Assembly (NCBI GenBank): GCA_963698265.1
Contig: CAVOQC010000001.1
Location: forward strand, 1-64,000
DNA from: FEB-7 sp963698265
GTDB taxonomy: Bacteria > Pseudomonadota > Gammaproteobacteria > Burkholderiales > Usitatibacteraceae
DNA length: 64,000 nucleotides
Direction: 5' to 3'
The notes under the pieces: generated by a model
Seen by the model: only the letters and a program-made list of their open reading frames with translations
The model's database searches: none
What the model was told of the DNA's origin: nothing
Part shown: positions 41,188 through 49,511 of the stretch, piece by piece
Layout: each line of letters begins with the position of its first letter
How positions within the stretch are numbered: the first letter of the stretch is position 1
Made by a program: the position numbers and the translations under genes

Positions 41188-42443
41188 GTCTTCGCCGGGC
41201 CGGCGGGGCGGCGCTTGCCACCCTCGCCGGCCTTGCCTTGTGGGCCGGGATCGGGATTTTCCAGGAGCACCGGGCCGACCAGGCCATCGCAGCGTTTCTC
41301 GCGCGCCACTGGGCGCAGCCCCTCGCGCCGCAGGGCGATCCTCCCGCCACGCACACCCCCGAAGAAGCGGCCCTCTCGCCGGAAGCCTGCGGCGTGTGCC
41401 ACGCCAAGCAGCTCGCCGACTGGAAGACGAGCCTGCACAGCCGGGCCATGGGCCCCGGCATCCTCTGGCAGTTGCGCACCATGGACCAGCAGCACGGCAA
41501 CGACTGCCTGCGCTGTCACGCGCCGCTCGCCGAGCAGAAGGCGCTCCTCGCGATGGAGCGCGGCTGGCCCAACGCGCCCGCATCCGCGCCGCCGCCGTGG
41601 ATTCCCGGCGACCTGCACTTGCGGGGCCTGGTGTGCGCGGCCTGCCACGTTCGCCGGCACGAGCGTTTCGGGCCTCCCAGTGCGGCGACCACCGGTGCCG
41701 GAAGCGAACGCCAACCCCATGGCGGATTCGTGGCCGAGGCCGCGTTCTCCGACAGCCGGTTCTGCTCGACCTGCCACCAGTTCGCCCCCGACGGCCGCCA
41801 GGTCAACGGCAAGCTCCTCGAGAACACCTACGAGGAATGGCGCGCCAGCCGCCACGCGCGCGAAGGCCGCCACTGCCAGTCGTGCCACATGCCCGGAAAG
41901 CGCCATCTCTGGCGCGGCATTCATGACGCGCAGATGGTGCGCGGCGCGCTCGGCCGCGAGATCTCCGTCTCGCGCGTGGACGAGGGCCGGCTTCGCGTCA
42001 CCGTCGTCCTCGCCAACCGGGACGCCGGGCATTACCTGCCCACCTATGTCGTTCCCCGGATCCTCGTTCGCGTCTACCTGCTCGGCCGGGGAACGCACGT
42101 CCTCGTCGGGGACCACACGATCGGCCGGCAGCTCACTGTGGGGCTCGACAAGGAGATCGCCGACACGCGCCTCGCGCCCGACGCCCGCCACGAGATGCGC
42201 TTCGATGTCCAGGTCGCGCCCGGCCAATGGCGCCTGCGGCTGCGAACGGAAGTCGCTCCCGGCGAACACTACGAGCGGATGTTTGCCGACATGCGGCGAC
42301 GCAATCCCGGGCTCGACGACGCAACGCGCGCGGCTCTCGACGAAGCGCTCGCCCGGGCCGTGAACGCGCGCTATTACCTGGAGGACGTGGAAGTCGCTGC
42401 GCCCGCCGCTACGGGAAGCGATGCGCGCGCGGTTGCAAATTGA
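41178..42443 (+). CDS. Membrane-anchored pentaheme cytochrome c, about 421 aa
   Basis: Five CXXCH heme motifs start at residues about 71 (CGVCH), 110 (CLRCH), 153 (CAACH), 196 (CSTCH) and 233 (CQSCH). An N-terminal hydrophobic segment (residues 8-28) anchors it or acts as signal. The C-terminal 180 residues have no heme and look like a beta domain. No ATG, GTG or TTG lies before the hydrophobic segment. A CTG at 41178 has GGAGG 6 nt upstream, inside the end of the rhodanese gene, so translation is likely coupled from this CTG (or the CTG at 41184). Electron transfer in the periplasm. Confidence 0.82.
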   Translation: MRLSLRRAGGAALATLAGLALWAGIGIFQEHRADQAIAAFLARHWAQPLAPQGDPPATHTPEEAALSPEACGVCHAKQLADWKTSLHSRAMGPGILWQLRTMDQQHGNDCLRCHAPLAEQKALLAMERGWPNAPASAPPPWIPGDLHLRGLVCAACHVRRHERFGPPSAATTGAGSERQPHGGFVAEAAFSDSRFCSTCHQFAPDGRQVNGKLLENTYEEWRASRHAREGRHCQSCHMPGKRHLWRGIHDAQMVRGALGREISVSRVDEGRLRVTVVLANRDAGHYLPTYVVPRILVRVYLLGRGTHVLVGDHTIGRQLTVGLDKEIADTRLAPDARHEMRFDVQVAPGQWRLRLRTEVAPGEHYERMFADMRRRNPGLDDATRAALDEALARAVNARYYLEDVEVAAPAATGSDARAVAN

Positions 42444-42530
42444 AAGCCCCCGGACGCTGGAGGGGGTAATGCAATGCCTCGATGGCGGCGGCGCGCATTA
42501 ACTCCCTGTTTATAAAACGGTCCGCGCGAG

Positions 42531-42547
42531 TGGCACGCAATCTGCTG
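42531..42547 (+). promoter_or_regulatory. Sigma-54 promoter P2 of the cytochrome/porin half
   Basis: TGGCACGCAATCTGCTG: GG at 42532-42533, GC at 42544-42545, ten bases between. It is identical to P1 over GGCACGCAAT and differs by one base in the next five. The next ATG is at 42584. TAATGCAAT (42467-42475) and an inverted GCATTA (42495-42500) lie upstream as possible activator sites. Confidence 0.78.
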
Positions 42548-42583
42548 ATGATCGCGGGTCGGACCCTGTTCCCCGGAGGCCCC

Positions 42584-42841
42584 ATGAGAATTTCCAGCTG
42601 GCTGCTGCTCGTCGCGATGCTCGCGCCGGCGGTCCACGCCGAGGAGGCGCCCAAGCGCGAAGCCGGGGCGACCCGGGAGGGCGACGCGGCGGCCAGCCCG
42701 GCCGTGAAGAAGCGGCGCCTGAAATTCAAGGGCGACAGGCCCACCTGCACCTGCGTGAGCGCATTGAGCGAAAGCGATATCCAGTCCGCCGCCGAGCAAA
42801 AGGCGGCAGCCGAGCCACCACCCCGGAGGAACGAGAAATGA
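42584..42841 (+). CDS. Small periplasmic protein with C-x-C motif, 85 aa
   Basis: The ATG follows CCGGAGGCCCC. Signal peptide (LLLVAMLAPAVHA then EEAP), a basic middle (KKRRLKFKG), then DRPTCTCVSALSE with a C-x-C pair and a Gln/Ala/Glu tail. No heme motif. Possibly an accessory or metal/selenium-binding protein of the conduit. Overlaps the next gene by ATGA. Confidence 0.7.
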   Translation: MRISSWLLLVAMLAPAVHAEEAPKREAGATREGDAAASPAVKKRRLKFKGDRPTCTCVSALSESDIQSAAEQKAAAEPPPRRNEK

Positions 42842-43344
42842 AGGAACGCAAGACGACCCTGGTCGACAGGCTTCGCGGACTCGCGCGTGGCATCCTGCGC
42901 ACCGCTGCGGGAACCGCCGCATGCGCGGCCGTGGCGCTCGCGTGGTCGCTCGCGGCATCGGGCCCCGAGCGGTTCGACGTCCCCGAGGCGAGCCGCGCGC
43001 AACCCGCGGGATGGGGAGCGGAGGCCATCGCGGACGTTCGCGATGCGCTTCGCACCTACTCCCCGATCGCCGAGGCGAACGCCTGCGGCATGGGCGCCTC
43101 GTCCTGCTTCAAGTGCCACAACGGCACCCGCGCCGCGGCCCCGAGCACGCAGAAGTGGCACACCGACCACAAGAGCGTCGACAACTCCTGCGCCGGCTGC
43201 CACAAGGGCAACGCGCGGCTCATCAAGAAGGAACTGGCGCACACCGAGATGGTGAAGGACCCGCGACCCCGGTCCTCCGAGCTGTGTGCGAACTGCCACA
43301 AGTCCGAAAGCGCGGCGCAGCTCGCGAACGCGTACAAGAAGTGA
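42838..43344 (+). CDS. Triheme cytochrome c, 168 aa
   Basis: N-terminal membrane/signal segment (TAAGTAACAAVALAWSLAA), then CXXCH motifs at residues 90 (CFKCH), 118 (CAGCH) and 150 (CANCH), with extra His residues (KWHTDHKS, LAHTEM) suited as distal ligands. A periplasmic electron carrier that would feed the porin-associated complex encoded directly after it. Confidence 0.88.
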   Translation: MKERKTTLVDRLRGLARGILRTAAGTAACAAVALAWSLAASGPERFDVPEASRAQPAGWGAEAIADVRDALRTYSPIAEANACGMGASSCFKCHNGTRAAAPSTQKWHTDHKSVDNSCAGCHKGNARLIKKELAHTEMVKDPRPRSSELCANCHKSESAAQLANAYKK

Positions 43345-43366
43345 TCCTTAGGAGGAGGGGAACACC

Positions 43367-44560
43367 ATGAAGCGTGCCACCATCGAATCGAACCGCGGCA
43401 AGCGCCGCACCGCCCGCCTCGCGACGGCCTGCGCGTTCGCGCTCGCGGGCTTCGCCGGGGCCGCGGCCGCGGGGCCGACGCTCACCTTCGGCAAGGAAGG
43501 CAGTCTCACGTTCAACTATTCCGTGCAGGGCTGGGCGCAGGACCGCGGCTACACTTCCTCGACGGACTCGGGCCGCTCCACGGACTTCTTCCTGCGCCGC
43601 AACCGGCTCACCTTCTCGGGGCAGTACAACGACCTCGTGGGCTTCTACGCCAACCTGGACGCCCCCGCCGACAGCCGGGGAGGCGACGACGACAAGAGCA
43701 TCTTCTTCCGCGACGCGTACATCACGGTCGACCACAGCGACGCGATGCGCTTCATCGTCGGGCGGTTCAAGAACACGTTCACGCGCGAGAACCTCGAGGC
43801 GTGCTTCGACGCCCTCACCATGGACCGCGCGGAGGTGATTTCCTACACGCCGTGGGGCGGCAGCCGCGACACGGGCGTGGCGATGTGGGGCAACCTGGCC
43901 GATGCGAAGTTCCAGTACCGCGTCATGGCTTCCGACGGCCGCGAGGGCAACGAGGTGGTGAAGGACTCGCCTCGCCTGACCGCGCGCGTCCACGTGAGCC
44001 TGCTCGACCCGGAGTACGACTTCGGCTACCGCGGCACCTACCTCGGCACGAGGCGCGTGCTCACCATCGGCGCGGCCTACGACTACCAGCAGAAGGTGGC
44101 CTACGGCGACTTCGTCGGCAAGGACGACGCGAAGGACACCAAGTCGTGGACCGCCGACATCTTCTACGAGCAACCGACCGCGGCCGGCACGATCACCGCA
44201 TCGGCCGCCGTGATCCGGCGCGACACGGGCAAGGCGCATTTCGGGCTCTCGCCCGACCCGAACCTGCCGACGACCACGGACCTCGAGGGCTGGTACGTGA
44301 AGGCCGGCTACCTGCTGCCCAGCAAGATCGGCCCCGGGCGGGTCCAGGTGTTCGGGCGGCACGAGCGCTCCGAGTACAACCTCCCCCTCGGGTATCGCGA
44401 CCAGAAGTGGGACGGCGTCGGCTTTCACTACCTCATCGACGGCCAGCTGCTCAAGCTGAGCTTCGAGTACGCCGACGTCCGCTTCGACGTGCAGAACCCC
44501 GTCAACCCCTCGCAGCGCGACTACAAGCAGTATTCGCTCGGCCTGCAGTTCATCTTCTGA
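43367..44560 (+). CDS. Outer-membrane porin, ExtI-like, 397 aa
   Basis: Signal peptide (ALAGFAGAAAAG), then a beta-barrel with OprO/OprP-like features: FGKEGSLTFNYSVQGW, RRNRLTFSGQ, FRDAYITVDH and a terminal strand ending LGLQFIF, whose final Phe marks outer-membrane insertion. GGAGGAGGGG precedes the ATG. With a rhodanese lipoprotein and multiheme cytochromes beside it, it matches the ExtI porin of selenite/tellurite-reduction or electron-conduit clusters. A role in oxyanion passage or in housing a cytochrome is possible. Confidence 0.82.
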   Translation: MKRATIESNRGKRRTARLATACAFALAGFAGAAAAGPTLTFGKEGSLTFNYSVQGWAQDRGYTSSTDSGRSTDFFLRRNRLTFSGQYNDLVGFYANLDAPADSRGGDDDKSIFFRDAYITVDHSDAMRFIVGRFKNTFTRENLEACFDALTMDRAEVISYTPWGGSRDTGVAMWGNLADAKFQYRVMASDGREGNEVVKDSPRLTARVHVSLLDPEYDFGYRGTYLGTRRVLTIGAAYDYQQKVAYGDFVGKDDAKDTKSWTADIFYEQPTAAGTITASAAVIRRDTGKAHFGLSPDPNLPTTTDLEGWYVKAGYLLPSKIGPGRVQVFGRHERSEYNLPLGYRDQKWDGVGFHYLIDGQLLKLSFEYADVRFDVQNPVNPSQRDYKQYSLGLQFIF

Positions 44561-44574
44561 AGCGCCGAAGGCGC

Positions 44575-44609
44575 GGACCTGACCGGGATCAAGGGCCCCG
44601 GCCAGGTCC
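44575..44609 (+). repeat. Stem-loop between the porin and kinase genes
   Basis: GGACCTGACCGGG (44575-44587) and CCCCGGCCAGGTCC (44596-44609) pair with one mismatch around a short loop. A small hairpin, GCGCC/GGCGC, lies directly before it (44562-44574). There is no T-run, so it is more likely a processing, stability or attenuation element than a full terminator. Confidence 0.55.
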
Positions 44610-44633
44610 GTGGCATCATCCCCGAGGGAAGTG

Positions 44634-46166
44634 ATGCGCCTCGCGCCGGGGTGTTTCGGCGGGAGCGCGAATGGGGAAGGAACAGGCAGCGTGGTGATCA
44701 CGGCGAATCCGGCGGAAAGCGAACACGACGACGGGCCGCGCGTGCGCGCGCATGCCGGAGCCGGGTCGCACGTCTTCGCGGGAGTCGCCCTTGGCGCCCT
44801 CGCTTCCCTGTCGATTGCGGCTCTCCTCGCCGCATTCCACGGGCTGGGCACGCCGAACGATGCCTTGCTCGCCGCCCTCGTGGTCGCCGGCATCGTCCTG
44901 GCCGGTGCGGCGGGTGTTCTCCGCGGATACGCCCGGGGCTTTGCCGCGCTGCGCGAAGCCGTCCACCACGCCAACGAAGGATCGCTCGAGCCGATCCGCC
45001 TGCGGGGCATCGCGCGCCCGCTCCTCGGGCCCCTCGAGGCCGAATACAACACCCTCGCGGGCAACCTGGGCTCGCTTTTCGGCGAGATGGAGCAGGCGCA
45101 ACTGTCCATCATCGCCGAACGCAACCGCCACGAGGCCATCCTGCAGGGGCTGCCGGGCGCGCTGCTCGCCGTGGACGGCGATTTCCGCGTCACGCTCTCC
45201 AACCGCCAGGCCGAGGCGCTCTTCGAGGCTTCCGGCGAAGCGCTGGCCGGCGCCAACCTCTTCGACCTCCTGGAATCCGACGAGCCGGGCCGCGAGGTGC
45301 TGCGCGAGGCGTTCCTCTACGAGCAGCAGGTGAGCAACAAGGTGCTCGCGCTCAACATCGGCGCGCGGGTGCGGCAGGTATCGCTCAATCTCACCTTCTT
45401 CCGCCCGAATCCGCGTTCCGCACAGGCGAGCGCGGCGATCATCCTGCAGGACATCACCGACTGGCGCCGGCTCGAGGAGATCTCGCAGCAGGCCGAGAAG
45501 CTGGTCGCCATGGGCCAGCTCGCCGCCGGCGTCGCCCACGAGCTCAACACGCCGCTCGGCACGATCCTCGGCTACGCGAAGCTCCTCAATGAAGGCAACG
45601 CCGACGCGGCGAAGCGCGCCGAGTACGCGAGCGTCATCCATGGGGAGACGCGGCGCTGCGCGCGCATCGTCGACGACCTCCTCGCCTATGCGCGGCGGGA
45701 CGTGTGCCACGCGGAGACGTGCGAGATCAACGCGTTGATCCGGGAGTCCGTGGAAGCGGTCGCCAACTGCCAGGGACGGCGCCACAGCGCCGCGGTCGAA
45801 ACGGACGTGCAGGGAGAGCTCCTCGTGCGCGGCGGCCCGGGCCAGCTCGACATCGTGCTCGTGAACGTGATGGTGAACGCGGTTCAGGCAGCCGCGGCGG
45901 CGTCCAGCCCGCGCGTGGACGTCTCCTCCGCGGTCGAGGGCGGCTTCGCGGTGGTATCCGTCACGGACAACGGGCCGGGCGTCGCCCCGGAGAACCGCGG
46001 CAAGCTCTTCGACCCGTTCTTCACCACCAAGACCGAGAGCGCCGGCACGGGGCTTGGCCTCGCGATCAGCCATTCCATCGTCTCGCGCATGGGCGGCAGC
46101 ATCCACTGCGACGCCGCCTACCAGGGCGGCGCGCGATTCGTGATTACGCTTCCCCTCGCGGCCTAG
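44634..46166 (+). CDS. Sensor histidine kinase of the cytochrome cluster, 510 aa
   Basis: Two N-terminal hydrophobic segments (about residues 35-55 and 65-85), a HAMP-like linker, a PAS domain (ILQGLPGALLAVDGDFRVTLSN), HisKA with GVAHELNTPLG, and HATPase_c (NVMVNAVQAA, DNGPGV, GTGLGLAISHS). The PAS region and short periplasmic loop suggest sensing at or inside the membrane. Starts at an ATG after GAGGGAAG; the GTG at 44610 is another option. It is 4 bp from the response-regulator gene. Confidence 0.88.
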   Translation: MRLAPGCFGGSANGEGTGSVVITANPAESEHDDGPRVRAHAGAGSHVFAGVALGALASLSIAALLAAFHGLGTPNDALLAALVVAGIVLAGAAGVLRGYARGFAALREAVHHANEGSLEPIRLRGIARPLLGPLEAEYNTLAGNLGSLFGEMEQAQLSIIAERNRHEAILQGLPGALLAVDGDFRVTLSNRQAEALFEASGEALAGANLFDLLESDEPGREVLREAFLYEQQVSNKVLALNIGARVRQVSLNLTFFRPNPRSAQASAAIILQDITDWRRLEEISQQAEKLVAMGQLAAGVAHELNTPLGTILGYAKLLNEGNADAAKRAEYASVIHGETRRCARIVDDLLAYARRDVCHAETCEINALIRESVEAVANCQGRRHSAAVETDVQGELLVRGGPGQLDIVLVNVMVNAVQAAAAASSPRVDVSSAVEGGFAVVSVTDNGPGVAPENRGKLFDPFFTTKTESAGTGLGLAISHSIVSRMGGSIHCDAAYQGGARFVITLPLAA

Positions 46167-46170
46167 GACC

Positions 46171-47559
46171 GTGAACGAGAGCATCGCCAAGGCGCACCCG
46201 GCCGCCGCCCGCGCGACCGTGCTGCTGGTCGAGGACGATCCCGCCATGCGCCGCATGATCCGCGAGGTCCTCTCGACGGCCGCAGCGGAAGTGGTGGAGG
46301 TCGACAGCTCCCAGGACGCGCTCGGCTACCTCGAGGACCACGAAGTCGCGGTGGTGGTCACGGACCTGCGCATGCCGCGCATCAGCGGCCTGGAGGTGCT
46401 GCGTTTCGCGAAGGCGCGCGACGCGATGACCCAGGTGATCCTGCTCACGGGGCACGCCACGGTCGAGTCGGCGGTGGAAGCGCTCAAGGGCGGTGCCTAC
46501 GACTACCTGCGCAAGCCCTTCGAGCCCGACGACCTGCGCCGCATAGTCGACCGGGCGCTCGAGTTCCACCAGCTCAATTGCGAGAATGTCCGCTTGCGCG
46601 AGACGAACCGCGCCTACGCCGACCTCGACGGCCTGGTCGGCAAGAACGCGGCCGTCGAGCAGGTGCGCCGCATGGTGCGGGCGTCGGCAGGCTACGACTG
46701 CTGCGTGCTCATCACCGGGGAGTCGGGAACCGGCAAGGAGGTGGTCGCGCACCAGGTGCACATGCTGAGCGGCCGGCGGGACGGGCGGTTCGTGGCGCTC
46801 AACTGCGCGGCCATTCCCGAGAACGTGATCGAGAGCGAGCTCTTCGGTTACCAGCGCGGCGCCTTCACCGGGGCCGACCGCGCGAAGGCCGGGCTCTTCG
46901 AGTCCGCCCACCACGGGACCCTCTTCCTCGACGAGGTCAACAACGCCTCGCCCGCCTTCCAGGCGAAGCTCCTGCGCGTGCTCCAGGACGGAACGTTCTA
47001 CCGGATGGGCGACACCGAGCCGAGGCGAGCCGACGTTCGCCTCATCGCCGCGACCAACCGTCCCCTGCCCGCGCTCGTGGAAAGCGGCGCTTTCCGGATG
47101 GATCTCTACTACCGCCTGCGCATCGTGGAGATCGTGATGCCTCCGCTTCGCGACCGGCGCAGCGACATCCCGCTGCTGGCCAACTATTTCCTGGCGCGCC
47201 ACTCGGTGCGCCTGGGCAAGCCAGTGAAGGGGATCACCACGCGGGCGCTCGCGACCCTCATGCGCCACGACTGGCCCGGCAACGCGCGGGAACTCGAGAA
47301 CGCCATCCAGTCGATGATCGTCCTCACCGAAACCGACATGCTCGATACCGACGTGCTGCCGCCGGGAATGGCGCAGGAGGGCACCGGGCCGGGCCGGGCC
47401 GTGGAGCTGATCGAGCCGCAGAGCCTCGAGGAGATCGAGGCCTACTTCATCGCGAAGACGCTGAGGGAGACGCAGGGCAACCGGGCGAGCGCCGCCGAGA
47501 TCCTCGGCATCGACAAGTCCACCCTGTGGCGGAAGATAAAGCGCTACGGCCTCGAGTGA
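46171..47559 (+). CDS. Sigma-54-dependent response regulator of the cytochrome cluster, 462 aa
   Basis: Receiver with Asp65 (VVVTDLRMPR) and Lys in YLRKPFEPD, AAA+ domain with Walker A GESGTGKE, sigma-54 contact loop RGAFTGA, R-finger region, and a Fis-like helix-turn-helix (NRASAAEILGIDKSTLWRKI). Its obvious targets are the two sigma-54 promoters at 39613 and 42532 in the same cluster. GTG start; partner of the upstream kinase. Confidence 0.93.
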   Translation: MNESIAKAHPAAARATVLLVEDDPAMRRMIREVLSTAAAEVVEVDSSQDALGYLEDHEVAVVVTDLRMPRISGLEVLRFAKARDAMTQVILLTGHATVESAVEALKGGAYDYLRKPFEPDDLRRIVDRALEFHQLNCENVRLRETNRAYADLDGLVGKNAAVEQVRRMVRASAGYDCCVLITGESGTGKEVVAHQVHMLSGRRDGRFVALNCAAIPENVIESELFGYQRGAFTGADRAKAGLFESAHHGTLFLDEVNNASPAFQAKLLRVLQDGTFYRMGDTEPRRADVRLIAATNRPLPALVESGAFRMDLYYRLRIVEIVMPPLRDRRSDIPLLANYFLARHSVRLGKPVKGITTRALATLMRHDWPGNARELENAIQSMIVLTETDMLDTDVLPPGMAQEGTGPGRAVELIEPQSLEEIEAYFIAKTLRETQGNRASAAEILGIDKSTLWRKIKRYGLE

Positions 47560-47583
47560 GGCCGGCGCCTTGCGGGGAAGGAA

Positions 47584-47660
47584 TGGTCGGGGTGAGAGGA
47601 TTCGAACCTCCGGCCTCTACGTCCCGAACGTAGCGCTCTACCAGGCTAAGCTACACCCCG
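47584..47660 (-). tRNA. tRNA-Pro (anticodon CGG)
   Basis: 77 nt with acceptor stem CGGGGTG/CACCCCG, D arm with GCCTGGTAGAGC, anticodon loop TTCGGGA (anticodon CGG), T arm GGAGGTTCGAATCCTCT, and CCA encoded at the 3' end. Located just downstream of where ispB begins its opposite neighbourhood, as in related genomes. Confidence 0.97.
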
Positions 47661-47702
47661 AGGCCGCGACGGGCGCTTTCGCGCCCGTCGGAATTCCGTC
47701 GC

Positions 47703-48671
47703 CTAGTACTTCCTTTCGACGGAAAAGTGCGCCAATTGTAGCAGACTGTCCTTGCACGCGGAACGGGGAAGGAGCTCCAGCCGGGCGGTCGCAAGGGCTG
47801 CTTCCCGCCGGGCGCAATCCCGCGCGTAGTCGAGGGCTCCCGTGCGGTTGATGGCCGCGACGACCGCCCCGAGATCGGCTTTCCCGCCCTCCACGATCGC
47901 GCGGCGCACGAGCGCCCTTTCCTCGGCGTTTCCCACCTGGATGGCGCGGATGAGCGGCAGCGTGGGCTTGCCTTCGGCGAGGTCGTCGCCCAGGTTCTTT
48001 CCCGTCTCGGCCAGGTCGCCCGAATAATCGAGGACGTCGTCGATGACCTGGAAGGCGGTGCCCAGGTGCATGCCGAATTCCGCAAGCGCCTGCTCGATGT
48101 CCGCAGGAGCGTTGCCGAGGATCGCGCCGACCTGTGTGGCGGCCTCGAAGAGCTTCGCGGTCTTGTAGCGGATCACGCGCAGGTAGCTTTCCTCGTCGGT
48201 GTCGGGGTCGTGGACGTTCAGGAGCTGCAGCACCTCGCCCTCGGCAATGACGTTGGTCGCGTCCGAGAGCACCTGCATGACCCGCAGGTTCCCGGCCGAC
48301 ACCATCATCTGGAAGGCGCGCGAATAGAGGAAGTCTCCCACCAGGACCGAGGCGGCATTGCCGAACTCGGCATTGGCCGTGCGCCGGCCGCGCCGCAGGC
48401 TCGACTCGTCCACCACGTCGTCGTGGAGGAGTGTGGCCGTGTGGATGAACTCGATGACGGTCGCGAACTCGTGGCGGACGGGACCGGTTGCGCCCACCGC
48501 GTTCGCCGAGAGCATCAGGAGTGCGGGGCGCAGACGCTTGCCGCCGGAGGCGATGATGTAGTCCGCGATGGTCCGGACGAGCACCACCTCGGAGGAGAGC
48601 CGCTTTCGGATGACCTCGTCCACGGCCTGCATGTCGGCCGCGATGGGCGCCCGGATCGATTCGAGGCTCAC
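47703..48671 (-). CDS. ispB: Polyprenyl (octaprenyl) diphosphate synthase
   Basis: Trans-prenyltransferase with both Asp-rich motifs: LLHDDVVDES and VIDDVLDYSG. GGKRLRPALL binds substrate. It makes the side chain of ubiquinone. A GTG start at 48671 (MSLESIRAPIAADMQ) gives 322 aa, the family length. The longer frame to 48761 would overlap the divergent rplU promoter. TTG at 48692 is another option. Confidence 0.93.
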   Translation of the reverse strand: MSLESIRAPIAADMQAVDEVIRKRLSSEVVLVRTIADYIIASGGKRLRPALLMLSANAVGATGPVRHEFATVIEFIHTATLLHDDVVDESSLRRGRRTANAEFGNAASVLVGDFLYSRAFQMMVSAGNLRVMQVLSDATNVIAEGEVLQLLNVHDPDTDEESYLRVIRYKTAKLFEAATQVGAILGNAPADIEQALAEFGMHLGTAFQVIDDVLDYSGDLAETGKNLGDDLAEGKPTLPLIRAIQVGNAEERALVRRAIVEGGKADLGAVVAAINRTGALDYARDCARREAALATARLELLPRSACKDSLLQLAHFSVERKY

Positions 48672-48739
48672 GGGAATGTGGGACTGGTTCAAGTCGGTTC
48701 CGGGGGCCTTCGCGCCCGGCCCGGTGCGAAGACAAGTCT

Positions 48740-48768
48740 TTGACGTTGCTTGATATTTCACGTATTAT
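48740..48768 (+). promoter_or_regulatory. Sigma-70 promoter of rplU-rpmA
   Basis: TTGACG (48740-48745) and TATTAT (48763-48768) with a 17-bp spacer, close to the ideal promoter. The rplU start is 57 bp downstream. Confidence 0.85.
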
Positions 48769-48824
48769 AGCGGGTTCGCGGTGCAAAAGGCCGTGATTTG
48801 TCAAACCAAAACAGGAGTATCAAC

Positions 48825-49136
48825 ATGTATGCGGTCATCAAGACCGGCGGCAAGCAGTACCGGGTTTCCCCGGGCGAGAGCATCAAGATCGAGCAGGTGC
48901 AGGCCGACGTCGGCGCCACCATCGTGCTCGACCAGGTGCTGATGGTGGCGGACGGGGAAGCCGTGAAGGTCGGCACCCCCACGCTCGCCGGCGCGAAGGT
49001 TTCCGCCACCGTGGTCTCCCACGGGCGGGGCCCGAAGATCCGCATCTTCAAGATGCGCCGCCGCAAGCACTACCAGAAGACGCAGGGCCACCGGCAGAAC
49101 TACACGGAGATCCGTGTGGACGCCATCAACGACTAA
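48825..49136 (+). CDS. rplU: 50S ribosomal protein L21
   Basis: 103 aa, the normal length. Starts MYAVIKTGGKQYRV and contains KIRIFKMRRRKHYQKTQGHRQ, typical of L21. AGGAGT ribosome-binding site 7 nt upstream. First gene of the unit with rpmA. Confidence 0.98.
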   Translation: MYAVIKTGGKQYRVSPGESIKIEQVQADVGATIVLDQVLMVADGEAVKVGTPTLAGAKVSATVVSHGRGPKIRIFKMRRRKHYQKTQGHRQNYTEIRVDAIND

Positions 49137-49148
49137 CGGGTATCGAAC

Positions 49149-49412
49149 ATGGCACACAAGAAAGCAGGCGGCTCGTCCCGCAACGGCCGCGATTCCGAAT
49201 CGAAGCGCCTGGGCGTCAAGGCCTACGGCGGCGAGAGCGTGAACGCGGGCTCCATCATCGTCCGCCAGCGCGGCACGCAGTTCCATCCCGGCCAGCACGT
49301 CGGGATCGGCAAGGACCACACCCTCTTCGCGCTGGTCTCGGGCAAGGTGAAGTTCGGCCAGCACGGCCCCAAGAAGAAGAGCACCGTGAGCATCGAGCCG
49401 GCCCAGGCCTAG
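49149..49412 (+). CDS. rpmA: 50S ribosomal protein L27
   Basis: 87 aa, starts MAHKKAGGSSRNGRDSESKR and contains VRQRGTQFHPG, diagnostic for L27. Follows rplU by 12 bp and is followed by a strong terminator. Confidence 0.98.
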   Translation: MAHKKAGGSSRNGRDSESKRLGVKAYGGESVNAGSIIVRQRGTQFHPGQHVGIGKDHTLFALVSGKVKFGQHGPKKKSTVSIEPAQA

Positions 49413-49433
49413 AGGCTCCTTTCTCCCGGAAAG

Positions 49434-49461
49434 AGCCCCGTCCTCGCGCGGGGCTTTTTTG
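49434..49461 (+). terminator. Rho-independent terminator after rpmA
   Basis: AGCCCCG and CGGGGCT stem with an 8-nt loop, followed by TTTTTTG. It separates rplU-rpmA from the LysE-obgE-proB unit. Confidence 0.9.
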
Positions 49462-49511
49462 TTTCCGCGTGACGGATTCCCCTCGACACCCGACGTGATT
49501 CGCCACCCCGC

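Noticed and set aside
47570..47851. 93-codon plus-strand frame across the tRNA-Pro gene
   Set aside because: It reads through the tRNA (the GERIRTSGLYVPNVALYQAKLHP-type translation is a well-known artefact of tRNA-Pro antisense).
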